Of a stretch of DNA of 9,261 nt, positions 1-7,003 are shown in pieces. A program made the position numbers and the translations under genes. Below the pieces are notes generated by a model. It made no database searches. It was not told the DNA's origin and worked only from the letters and a program-made list of their open reading frames with translations. This DNA is from Actinomycetes bacterium (lineage in GTDB: Bacteria; Actinomycetota; Actinomycetes; JAJYSQ01), in contig JAJYSQ010000031.1 of assembly GCA_021793495.1 (NCBI GenBank), forward strand, positions 1-9,261, given 5' to 3'. Numbering within the stretch: the stretch's first letter is position 1; every line of letters starts with the position of its first letter.

Positions 1-48
1 CCGGGGGCGACCGGGGATGCGCGCGACGTGTCGGGTCACGGAGCGCAC

Positions 49-1719
<1,671 letters not shown>

Positions 1720-1725
1720 CCCCCC

Positions 1726-1731
1726 AGCGTA
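1726..1731 (-). promoter_or_regulatory. Probable leaderless -10 box of ettA
   Basis: On the minus strand TACGCT (TANNNT) is followed by six G and then the GTG start, so it occupies -12 to -7 relative to the first base of the start codon. That is the spacing expected if transcription begins on the start codon itself. No separate Shine-Dalgarno sequence is properly spaced from this GTG. No convincing -35 is visible. Inference from spacing only. Confidence 0.45.
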
Positions 1732-1761
1732 TGGGTGGTGACCCACCGCTCACGAACTGAG

Positions 1762-2124
1762 TCAGCCCCCCGTGGCCGCAGCCGGCAGCGGCACGCTCAC
1801 GGTGAGCACCCCGTCGTCCACCCGGACCTCAGCAGCAGCGTCCGAGACACCGGCCGGCAACGGCACCGCCCGAGCGAAGACCCGACCGGCTACCCGCTCC
1901 GGCACGCCCGTCCAGGGCTCCCACGGCTCGAGGTCGGGGTGAGTCGCCCAGATCCGCAGCAGGTCATCACGAACGTGCACCTCGACGTCCTCGGCACGTA
2001 CCCCCGGCAGGGCCACCACCACGTGGAGCCGTCCCTGGTCGAGGAAGGTGCGTACCTGGCCGAACATGTCGGGGCCGCCCGGCATGGCAACCGAAGGTGG
2101 GCGAGGACTGGATGCGGCACTCAT
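1762..2124 (-). CDS. Short Hsp20/alpha-crystallin-like protein
   Basis: A 120-residue protein consisting almost entirely of an alpha-crystallin/CS-type beta-sandwich (about 31-113). Visible family marks are ALPGVRAEDVEV (39-50), which matches the LPG-x(3-4)-D-v-x-V strand of small heat-shock proteins, and DGVLTVSVPLP (104-114), which matches the closing xxGVL strand. It has a short Pro/Ser-rich N-terminus and no I-x-I C-terminal tail. It may therefore assemble less than typical holdase oligomers (inference). The ATG at 2124 has AGGAG eight bases upstream on the minus strand, which fixes the start. It lies between ssb and ettA in the same direction, 178 bp after ssb and 42 bp before ettA. A strong hairpin in the upstream gap suggests it is not simply co-transcribed with ssb. 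No heat-shock operator (HAIR or CIRCE) was recognised upstream. Confidence 0.85.
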   Translation of the reverse strand: MSAASSPRPPSVAMPGGPDMFGQVRTFLDQGRLHVVVALPGVRAEDVEVHVRDDLLRIWATHPDLEPWEPWTGVPERVAGRVFARAVPLPAGVSDAAAEVRVDDGVLTVSVPLPAAATGG

Positions 2125-2174
2125 CAGGACTCCTGTGGGGGCGAGGAGGGGAACATCGCCGGTCTACCTCGTCT

Positions 2175-2219
2175 GGCCCGGGCGGGACAGGGACCAACGG
2201 CCCCTGTCCCGCCCGGGCC
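2175..2219 (-). terminator. 18-bp perfect hairpin downstream of ssb
   Basis: The arms at 2175-2192 and 2202-2219 are perfect reverse complements (GGCCCGGGCGGGACAGGG and its complement) around a 9-base loop. It lies 84 bp beyond the ssb stop and 51 bp before the hsp20 start. It has no T-tract on either strand, as is common for actinobacterial terminators. The likely role is to end or dampen the ssb transcript. A transposon-end or protein-binding role is possible but has no support. Confidence 0.6.
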
Positions 2220-2302
2220 GCGGACAGGACCGCAGACAGGACCCGACTACCCAGACTGGAGATGGGGGCTGGAGGTGGGTGCTGGAGCCGGCGAGCGACG
2301 AG

Positions 2303-2797
2303 TCAGGCTGCGGACGCGGCAGGGGTCAACGGTGCGTCCTCGGTGGCCTCCCAGCTGGCGATCGCCGGCTCCTCCTCGGCGAGGCCGGCGGCCAGCTCAC
2401 CCGCCACGTCCGAGCCCCCTGCCGTCTCGACGCGCCGCGGGGTGCGCCGGAACACCCCGGTGCCCCGAGCGAGGTCGTGACCCAAGGCGACCGCGTCGAT
2501 CTCCAACGAGTAGGCGGTACCACCGTCCTCACGGTCGTACCGGCGGTGCCGCAGCCGGCCGTGGACCACCAGCGGATCTCCCTTGCCGAGGGAGGATGTG
2601 ACGTTCTCAGCCATCGTCCGCCAGCAGCTGACCGTCACGTAGATCGGGTCCACGTCGATCCACGCGCCCTGAGCCCGGTCGTACCGGCGGGTGCTGGACC
2701 CGAAGCGGAAGCTCGCGACCGGCACCCCGGCCTCGGTGGTGGCCCGTCGGACCTCGCTGACCACGTTACCCACGAGGGTGACGTACGGCTCGTTCAT
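2303..2797 (-). CDS. ssbB: Single-stranded DNA-binding protein paralogue without acidic tail (SsbB-like)
   Basis: A 164-residue protein whose first ~110 residues form the SSB OB-fold. Recognisable stretches are VTLVGNVVSEV (6-16), FRFGSSTRRYDR near 30-41, VSCWRTMAENV near 56-66 and DPLVVHGRLRHRRYD near 73-87. SSBs bind ssDNA as tetramers during replication, repair and recombination. The C-terminus ends in an Ala/Pro-rich stretch (...TPAASAA) and lacks the acidic D-D-x-P-F tip that recruits partner proteins. This marks it as the second actinobacterial SSB (SsbB type; Streptomyces SsbB also lacks the tip) and not the essential SsbA. Its position beside ettA matches Rv2478c/Rv2477c of M. tuberculosis (recalled). 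The ATG at 2797 has AGGAAGG about eight bases upstream. The main replicative SSB is expected elsewhere in the genome. Confidence 0.93.
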   Translation of the reverse strand: MNEPYVTLVGNVVSEVRRATTEAGVPVASFRFGSSTRRYDRAQGAWIDVDPIYVTVSCWRTMAENVTSSLGKGDPLVVHGRLRHRRYDREDGGTAYSLEIDAVALGHDLARGTGVFRRTPRRVETAGGSDVAGELAAGLAEEEPAIASWEATEDAPLTPAASAA

Positions 2798-2821
2798 CTC
2801 CTACCCCTTCCTGGTGATCGG

Positions 2822-2844
2822 CTGTCCGCGAACCACGCAGACAG
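2822..2844 (-). promoter_or_regulatory. Inverted repeat in ssb upstream region
   Basis: Nine-base arms (2822-2830 and 2836-2844) around a 5-base AACCA spacer, with 8 of 9 positions complementary and the ninth a G-T pair. It lies 25-47 bp upstream of the ssb start codon, in the region divergent from the DUF1015 gene. It could be an operator or a small leader hairpin. No known regulator motif was recognised. Confidence 0.3.
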
Positions 2845-3006
2845 TCGTTGGTGCCAGCCACGATGAGCCAGCGAGCCCCTCACCGGGTCGAACAAGGCGA
2901 TCCTGTGGACGACACCCGGACCGCGACGACCCTGGGGATACAACGACGCTGGAGGTAGGTGGGCCCACTCGTGGGATCATGGTGGTGCCCGTTCGCCCCG
3001 GAAGCC

Positions 3007-3042
3007 CCCAGCACCGACGACCAATCCCAGCACCGACGACCA
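3007..3042 (+). repeat. 17-bp direct repeat before the DUF1015 gene
   Basis: The 17-mer CCCAGCACCGACGACCA occurs at 3007-3023 and again, identical, at 3026-3042, a period of 19 bp. The second copy ends directly against the ribosome binding site. It may be a regulator binding pair or a chance local duplication. Confidence 0.75.
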
Positions 3043-3054
3043 GGGAGCCCAGCC

Positions 3055-4326
3055 GTGGCCGTACTCCAACCCTTCAGCGCCCTACGTCCGACCCCGGAGC
3101 TCGCGGCCCACGTGGCCGCACCGCCGTACGACGTGGTGGACGCAGCCCAGGCCCGGACGCTGGTGGCGAACAACCCCGTGAGCTTCCTGCACGTGTCCCG
3201 TCCCGAGGCCGACCTGGCTGCGGGCACCGACCCGTACGCGGCGGCGGTGCACCAGCGGGGCCGGCGCAACCTCGAGCAGATGGTGGCCACCGGGGTGCTG
3301 GTGGCCGACCCGGAGCCGTTGTTGTACGTCTACCGCCAGCAGATGGGGGTGGCCGCCCAGACCGGGGTGGTGGGGTGCGTGAGCGTCGCGGAGTACGACT
3401 CTGGAGTGATTCGCACCCACGAGCACACCCGTCGGGACAAGGAGGACGACCGGGTCGCGCACATCGACGCCCTCGACGCGCACGACGAGCCGGTGTTCTT
3501 GCTACGCCCCCCTAGCGCCGAGATCACCGCGTTGGTCGAGAAGGTCACCGCGGGTGCGCCGTCGTACGACTTCGTCAGCGCGGACGCGGTGCGGCACGTC
3601 TTCTGGACGGTCACGGATCCCGGTGCGGTCAACGAGCTGGTCCACGAGTTCGGTGCGCTGACCCGGCTGTACGTGGCCGACGGTCACCATCGCAGCGCCG
3701 CAGCGGCCCGGGTGGGCCGGCAGCGACGAGCGGCAGCGGGATCGAGCGACCGTGCGACCGGGCCCACGACGCAGCTCCCGTCGATCCCCGAGTACGACGT
3801 CTTCCCGGCCGTGGTGTTCGCCCAGGACGAGGTCACGATCATGGCGTACCACCGGGTGGTGGCGGACCTGCATGGGTGGGATGTTGACGGGTTGGTCTCG
3901 GCCCTGGCCTCGGCATTCGAGGTGCAGCCGCAAGCCGACCCGGTGACCCCGCAGCAGCGCGGGCAGTTCGGCATGTACGTCCAGGGGTGCTGGTACTCCC
4001 TGTCGGCCAGGCCTGGGACCGTCGACGAGTCGGACCCGGTGGGCCGGCTGGACGTCTCGGTGCTGCAGGACCGGGTGCTCGATCCGATCCTGGGGATCCG
4101 CGACCCGCGGACCGATCCAAGGATCGGCTTCGTCGGCGGGATCCGGGGAACTGAGGAGCTGGTCCGGCTGGTGGACTCCGGGAACCAGTCCGTGGCCTTC
4201 TCACTGCACCCGACATCGGTCGCCGATCTGGTCGAGCTCGCCGACCACGGCGAGGTGATGCCGCCCAAGTCCACCTGGTTCGAGCCGAAGCTGCGTAGCG
4301 GGCTGTTCGTCCACCGGCTGGAGTGA
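3055..4326 (+). CDS. DUF1015 family protein
   Basis: 423 residues from the GTG at 3055, close to the usual length of this family. Hallmarks: N-terminal QPF-x-A-L-R-P followed by AAPPYDVV (21-28); the central HEHTRRDKEDDR (122-133), which carries the family's H-E-x-T...D-R pattern; and VADGHHR (207-213). The G-x-H-R element resembles the motif of ParB/sulfiredoxin-fold enzymes, a superfamily that includes free-serine kinases. In some clostridia and Thermotogae, DUF1015 genes lie beside serA/serC (recalled), so a role in serine or phosphoserine metabolism is possible, but no serine gene is visible here. The start is set by GGGAG (3043-3047) seven bases before the GTG; an upstream ATG at 2959 in the same frame would add 32 low-complexity residues without a ribosome binding site. 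No signal peptide or membrane segment. The family is sure; the reaction is unknown. Confidence 0.93.
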   Translation: MAVLQPFSALRPTPELAAHVAAPPYDVVDAAQARTLVANNPVSFLHVSRPEADLAAGTDPYAAAVHQRGRRNLEQMVATGVLVADPEPLLYVYRQQMGVAAQTGVVGCVSVAEYDSGVIRTHEHTRRDKEDDRVAHIDALDAHDEPVFLLRPPSAEITALVEKVTAGAPSYDFVSADAVRHVFWTVTDPGAVNELVHEFGALTRLYVADGHHRSAAAARVGRQRRAAAGSSDRATGPTTQLPSIPEYDVFPAVVFAQDEVTIMAYHRVVADLHGWDVDGLVSALASAFEVQPQADPVTPQQRGQFGMYVQGCWYSLSARPGTVDESDPVGRLDVSVLQDRVLDPILGIRDPRTDPRIGFVGGIRGTEELVRLVDSGNQSVAFSLHPTSVADLVELADHGEVMPPKSTWFEPKLRSGLFVHRLE

Positions 4327-4384
4327 GCGGCGTGCGAGCCCTACGGTAGGGGCACCGGGGTCCCTTCGACCGAGGAGCGCGACG

Positions 4385-4519
4385 GTGGCATCGAAGAACA
4401 AGGGTGGCCGGGAGGCCAAGAAGCCCAAGCAAGCGAAGAAGCCCGCCGCGCCGACAGGTGCCGGAGGCAACCCGCCGATCGCGGTCCGGCGCTCCGGGGA
4501 CAAGAACACCGGGCGCTGA
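4385..4519 (+). CDS. Small lysine-rich hypothetical protein (44 aa)
   Basis: An easily missed gene starting at GTG 4385, with AGGAG (4373-4377) exactly seven bases upstream, one of the best ribosome binding sites in the window. The product begins MASKNKGGREAKKPKQAKKP and ends in RRSGDKNTGR. About a fifth of its residues are Lys (nine of 44), and there is little hydrophobic content, so it is probably disordered and very basic. Third codon positions are about 86% G/C, as in neighbouring real genes. It follows the DUF1015 stop by 58 bp. Small Lys-rich proteins with a KGGREAKKPK-like start are, as I recall, widespread and uncharacterised in actinobacteria. RNA, ribosome or DNA binding is a guess from charge alone. 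A weak -10-like TACGGT lies at 4342-4347. Confidence 0.75.
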   Translation: MASKNKGGREAKKPKQAKKPAAPTGAGGNPPIAVRRSGDKNTGR

Positions 4520-4550
4520 TCACGAGGGCAGGGTCTGCAGGAGCACAGTC

Positions 4551-4781
4551 CTAGCGGTGAGCCTCGAGGTCCGCCAGCAGGGTGGTGATCACCTGAAGCA
4601 GCTGCTGGCGCACCGCGCTCGGATCCACCGTGCGAATCATGGTCGCCGAGATCAGGGACCACCGCCCGGTCAGCGCATTGACGGTGTTGGCCGTTGCTGA
4701 CTGGTAGGCATGCTTGCCCATCGCGGGGACCGGCGCGAGCGTGAACGGCTGGACGGCAAGGAACTGCTTGGTCCGAGCCAT
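4551..4781 (-). CDS. Hypothetical protein, possibly the body of a frameshifted lipoprotein
   Basis: An open frame of 76 residues from ATG 4781, beginning MARTKQFLAVQPFTLAPVPA and ending LLQVITTLLADLEAHR. Third positions are about 87% G/C, which supports a coding origin. No family was recognised. The ATG has a G-rich GGGGGAGA run touching it, too close for a normal ribosome binding site, and an in-frame TTG at 4796 has none. Directly upstream, in another frame, lies a lipoprotein-like leader (see 4782-4900), so this may be the mature part of a broken gene and not a separate one. It is convergent with the Lys-rich small gene, 31 bp apart. Confidence 0.45.
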   Translation of the reverse strand: MARTKQFLAVQPFTLAPVPAMGKHAYQSATANTVNALTGRWSLISATMIRTVDPSAVRQQLLQVITTLLADLEAHR

Positions 4782-4900
4782 TCTCCCCCGAGGCAACAGC
4801 CGCGCCGATCGAGCCGCACGCCGGCACGGCGATCGCGGCCAGCAGAGCGGTCACGGCGGAGGGTCCTGCGGGGCGAGATGTCGTACCGCACGCGCGGCAT
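4782..4900 (-). pseudogene. Displaced lipoprotein signal sequence, frame-broken from the following ORF
   Basis: Read on the minus strand from ATG 4900, frame one gives a basic leader MPRVRYDISPRRT. The next frame, from about 4860, gives VTALLAAIAVPACGSIGAA, a hydrophobic core with a lipobox-like V-P-A-C. The third frame carries the body at 4551-4781. Each switch equals one extra base, one plausibly in the CCC near 4867 and one in the G5 run at 4785-4789 (plus-strand C5). GC3 bias moves from frame to frame at the same points. Without the two extra bases, one lipoprotein of about 115 residues would result. An alternative is a short gene starting at GTG 4854, with AGGA nine bases upstream. Either decay or sequence error could explain it. 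Confidence 0.35.
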
Positions 4901-4937
4901 CGTACGGTCCCGGGGAGCGGAGATGGGCACCTGCGCG

Positions 4938-5011
4938 CCCCCCTGGCAGGACTCGAACCTGCGACCATCGGATTAGAAGTCCGCCGCTCTGTCCAGCTGA
5001 GCTACAGGGGG
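4938..5011 (-). tRNA. tRNA-Arg (anticodon TCT)
   Basis: Full cloverleaf on the minus strand: acceptor CCCCCTG paired with CAGGGGG, D-stem GCTC/GAGC, anticodon loop CTTCTAA with TCT at 4977-4975, T-arm GCAGG-TTCGAGT-CCTGC, discriminator G. The 3' CCA is not encoded. The top pair of the anticodon stem is a G-A mismatch (27/43). It reads AGA/AGG codons, which are rare in a high-GC genome. Confidence 0.96.
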
Positions 5012-5053
5012 TCCTACGGAGGCAGCCGGGACGCACGTCGCCTCCACCGGGCC

Positions 5054-5059
5054 AGCGTA
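5054..5059 (-). promoter_or_regulatory. Candidate -10 box for tRNA-Arg
   Basis: TACGCT on the minus strand, identical to the ettA -10 hexamer, lies 42 bp upstream of the tRNA 5' end. This would give a leader of about 35 bases. The -35 region is weak (TGGAT-like). Confidence 0.35.
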
Positions 5060-5087
5060 GCGAGCGCCCCCGAAGCATCCACCCCGC

Positions 5088-5107
5088 GACGGGACTAAAG
5101 TCCTGCC
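5088..5107 (+). promoter_or_regulatory. DosR/DevR-type box upstream of the universal stress gene
   Basis: The core GGGACTAAAGTCC (5091-5103) contains the palindrome GGACT-AA-AGTCC and matches the centre of the mycobacterial DosR/DevR consensus (TT-S-GGGACT-WW-AGTCCC-S-AA). The outer bases diverge. A repeated half-site AGTCCTG occurs at 5099-5105 and 5114-5120, 15 bp apart. It lies about 85 bp before the start of a universal stress protein gene, the gene class most typical of the DosR hypoxia/NO dormancy regulon. Streptomyces OsdR binds similar sites. No clear -10 is visible downstream. Confidence 0.7.
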
Positions 5108-5189
5108 TGCCCGAGTCCTGTGGTCCTTGCCGCCGCCGATGTGGGCTTCGAGCCTGATGGTGTCATCCCCGGCGATGGAAGGAGCGGTC

Positions 5190-6107
5190 ATGGTGAACGT
5201 AGCTCCGGCGCCCGTACTGGTGGGCATCGATGGATCCGAGGACGCCCTGCGAGCGGTCGACCTCGGCGTGGACGAGGCGTTGCGCCGACACCGACGGCTG
5301 GCCTTGCTGCATGCCTGGACATGGCCCTTGGTTCCCGTCCCGGCGGTGACGTACGACGTGAACCCGGCGCAGGACACGATGCGGGTTGCGGCAGAAAACA
5401 TCATGGAGTCTGCCCGAGCGCGGGCCGAGGAACGGGCCCGGGCCGCGGGTGCCGAGAACTTGGAGGTCGAGACCCGGATCATCGGTGACGTCGCCGCGCA
5501 CGCGCTCATCGAAGCCTCGCGTGAGGCCGCCATGGTCGTGCTCGGTACCCGCGGCCTCGGAGGGTTCGCCGCGATGCTGCTGGGTTCGGTCGGCATCCAC
5601 GTGGCCGCGCACGCCAGCAGCCCGGTCATCGTCGTCCGCGGCGAACACCGGCCTGGCGAAGGTCCGGTGCTCGTCGGGGTCGACGGGTCTCCCGGGGCCC
5701 GGTCCGCCCTGGAGTTCGCCTTCGAGGAGGCCTCGCTGCGTCGGGTTCCGGTGACAGCGGTGCACGTGTGGAACTCTCCGGTCATCGAGGGGCTCGGAGT
5801 CGTGCTGCCGATCCCCTACGAGCTCAGCGACGTCGCCAGCCAGGCCGAGCGGCTGCTGGCCGAGCAGCTGGCCGGGTGGCAGGAGAAGTACCCGGATGTC
5901 CCGGTGACCCAGCGCGTCGAGCACGGGTCGGTCCCCTCGACGCTCCTGGAAGCAAGCCAGGACGCCGGCCTCGTCGTCGTGGGGTCCCGCGGCCTGGGCG
6001 GGTTCCGCGGGCTGCTGCTCGGGTCGGTGAGCCAGGCGGTGCTGCACCACGCGACGTGCCCCGTGGCCATCGTGCACCCGACACAGGACGCGCCCGGAAC
6101 GCGCTGA
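5190..6107 (+). CDS. Tandem-domain universal stress protein (UspA family)
   Basis: 305 residues with two Usp domains. Domain 1 (about 7-150) opens VLVGIDGSEDA and ends with G-T-R-G-x9-G-S (119-133). Domain 2 (about 158-297) opens VLVGVDGSPGA and ends with G-S-R-G-x9-G-S (265-279). Both carry the G-x2-G-x9-G-S/T motif of ATP-binding Usps, so both sites are probably functional. It is cytoplasmic, with no signal peptide. The same two-domain layout occurs in M. tuberculosis Rv2623, an ATP-binding dormancy protein under DosR. The ATG at 5190 is chosen because AAGGAG (5179-5184) lies five bases upstream and the Usp fold starts immediately; an earlier ATG at 5127 in the same frame would add an unrelated leader. 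The DosR-type box upstream predicts induction by hypoxia, NO or redox stress. The gene ends 30 bp before orn. Confidence 0.96.
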   Translation: MVNVAPAPVLVGIDGSEDALRAVDLGVDEALRRHRRLALLHAWTWPLVPVPAVTYDVNPAQDTMRVAAENIMESARARAEERARAAGAENLEVETRIIGDVAAHALIEASREAAMVVLGTRGLGGFAAMLLGSVGIHVAAHASSPVIVVRGEHRPGEGPVLVGVDGSPGARSALEFAFEEASLRRVPVTAVHVWNSPVIEGLGVVLPIPYELSDVASQAERLLAEQLAGWQEKYPDVPVTQRVEHGSVPSTLLEASQDAGLVVVGSRGLGGFRGLLLGSVSQAVLHHATCPVAIVHPTQDAPGTR

Positions 6108-6124
6108 CGCCTCGCGAGGTCACC

Positions 6125-6130
6125 TAGGGT
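6125..6130 (+). promoter_or_regulatory. Probable leaderless -10 box of orn
   Basis: TAGGGT is followed by seven bases and then ATG 6138, so transcription would start at or within a base of the start codon. No good Shine-Dalgarno sequence precedes this ATG. A 10-bp perfect palindrome, CCTCGCGAGG (6110-6119), lies just upstream, near the -35 region, and could bind a regulator. It implies that orn can be expressed independently of the stress-inducible usp gene. Confidence 0.5.
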
Positions 6131-6137
6131 GTCGGTC

Positions 6138-6758
6138 ATGAACGACCGACTCGTCTGGATCGACTGCGAGATGACCGGGCTCAGCCTCGTGCACGACGCC
6201 CTCGTCGAGGTCGCCGTCCTGGTCACCGATGCGGAGCTCAACGTCCTCGACGACGGCTTCACCGTGGTGATCCGACCTCCCGAGGAGTCGCTCGGTCAGA
6301 TGGATGACGTGGTCCTCGCCATGCACACCGAGTCTGGTCTGCTCGATGAGCTGGCCGGAGGCACCACCCTGGAGGCGGCCCAGGAGCAGACGCTCGACTA
6401 CGTCCAGCGGTTTGTCCCGGACCAGGGGAAAGCGCCCCTGGCCGGGAACTCGGTAGCGACCGACCGAGGGTTCCTGGCCCGGGACATGCCGGAGCTGGAC
6501 GCCTACCTGCACTACCGCATCATCGATGTGTCCAGCATCAAGGAGCTGGTCCGCCGTTGGTACCCGCGGGTGTACTACGCCGCGCCGACCAAGCACGGCG
6601 GGCACCGGGCCCTGGCGGACATCCGAGAGAGCGTGGACGAGCTGCGGTACTACCGCGCAGCGGTCTTCGTCCCCCAACCCGGTCCGGACACCGCTCAGGC
6701 CCGCTCCTTCGCCGCGGCCGTGGGCGGGCCTGTCCTAGGCGGGCGCGAGTCCGGCTAG
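6138..6758 (+). CDS. orn: Oligoribonuclease (DEDDh 3'-5' exonuclease)
   Basis: 206 residues. Orn degrades 2-5 nt RNA fragments, including pGpG from cyclic-di-GMP breakdown, to mononucleotides, and needs divalent metal. Exonuclease motifs in order: WIDCEMTGL with D9 and E11 (ExoI); GNSVATDRGFL with D109 (ExoII); HGGHRALADIRES with H156 and D161 (ExoIII, DEDDh type). All catalytic positions are present, and the RYYRAAVF helix near the C-terminus is typical. ATG 6138 is preferred because it gives the family N-terminus MNDRLVWIDCEMTGL and is set for leaderless transcription; GTG 6129 in the same frame would add three residues. The stop codon TAG overlaps the likely -10 box of tRNA-His. The order orn, tRNA-His, tRNA-Lys is, from memory, shared with mycobacteria. 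Confidence 0.98.
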   Translation: MNDRLVWIDCEMTGLSLVHDALVEVAVLVTDAELNVLDDGFTVVIRPPEESLGQMDDVVLAMHTESGLLDELAGGTTLEAAQEQTLDYVQRFVPDQGKAPLAGNSVATDRGFLARDMPELDAYLHYRIIDVSSIKELVRRWYPRVYYAAPTKHGGHRALADIRESVDELRYYRAAVFVPQPGPDTAQARSFAAAVGGPVLGGRESG

Positions 6759-6761
6759 ACT
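6756..6761 (+). promoter_or_regulatory. Candidate -10 box for tRNA-His
   Basis: TAGACT begins on the orn stop codon (TAG 6756-6758) and lies 41 bp before the tRNA 5' end, consistent with a short leader removed by RNase P. The -35 is not clear. Confidence 0.4.
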
Positions 6762-6802
6762 GACGCCGCCACCCAGCGGACGATCGCAGCGCAGGTGGCC
6801 AT

Positions 6803-6876
6803 GGTGGGTGTAGCTCAGTTGGCAGAGCACTGGGTCGTGGTCCCAGGTGTCGCGGGTTCGACTCCCGTCACTCACC
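6803..6876 (+). tRNA. tRNA-His (anticodon GTG)
   Basis: Cloverleaf: extra G-1 at 6803 opposite discriminator C73 (6876), the identity pair of bacterial tRNA-His; acceptor GTGGGTG/CACTCAC with one G-T pair; D-stem GCTC/GAGC; anticodon stem CTGGG/CCCAG; anticodon GTG at 6837-6839; T-arm GCGGG-TTCGACT-CCCGT. The next bases, 6877-6879, are CCA, so the 3' end may be encoded. Odd: position 33 (6836) is C, not the almost universal U. Confidence 0.95.
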
Positions 6877-6904
6877 CCATGCCGGGGAAAGCACCAGCGC
6901 CAGG

Positions 6905-6930
6905 GTGCCGCACACCTCACCGTGCGGCAC
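6905..6930 (+). terminator. Hairpin after tRNA-His
   Basis: Perfect 9-bp arms, GTGCCGCAC (6905-6913) and GTGCGGCAC (6922-6930), around an 8-base loop, starting 28 bp after the tRNA. Only two T follow, as is usual for terminators in high-GC actinobacteria. It probably ends the tRNA-His transcript. Confidence 0.55.
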
Positions 6931-7003
6931 TTGACGCAATCATGACGAGCATTCACTCGATCGGGTCAACGTCGCCACCCCCGGGCCAGCCGACACCAGT
7001 GGG

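Noticed and set aside
1..48. Terminator after ettA
   Set aside because: No convincing inverted repeat in the 48 bases beyond the stop; the region is simply GC-rich and cut by the window edge.
6931..6960. TTGACG at 6931-6936 as a -35 for the small ORF at 7004
   Set aside because: No TANNNT-like -10 lies 16-19 bases downstream, and the hexamer sits directly on the tRNA-His terminator hairpin.
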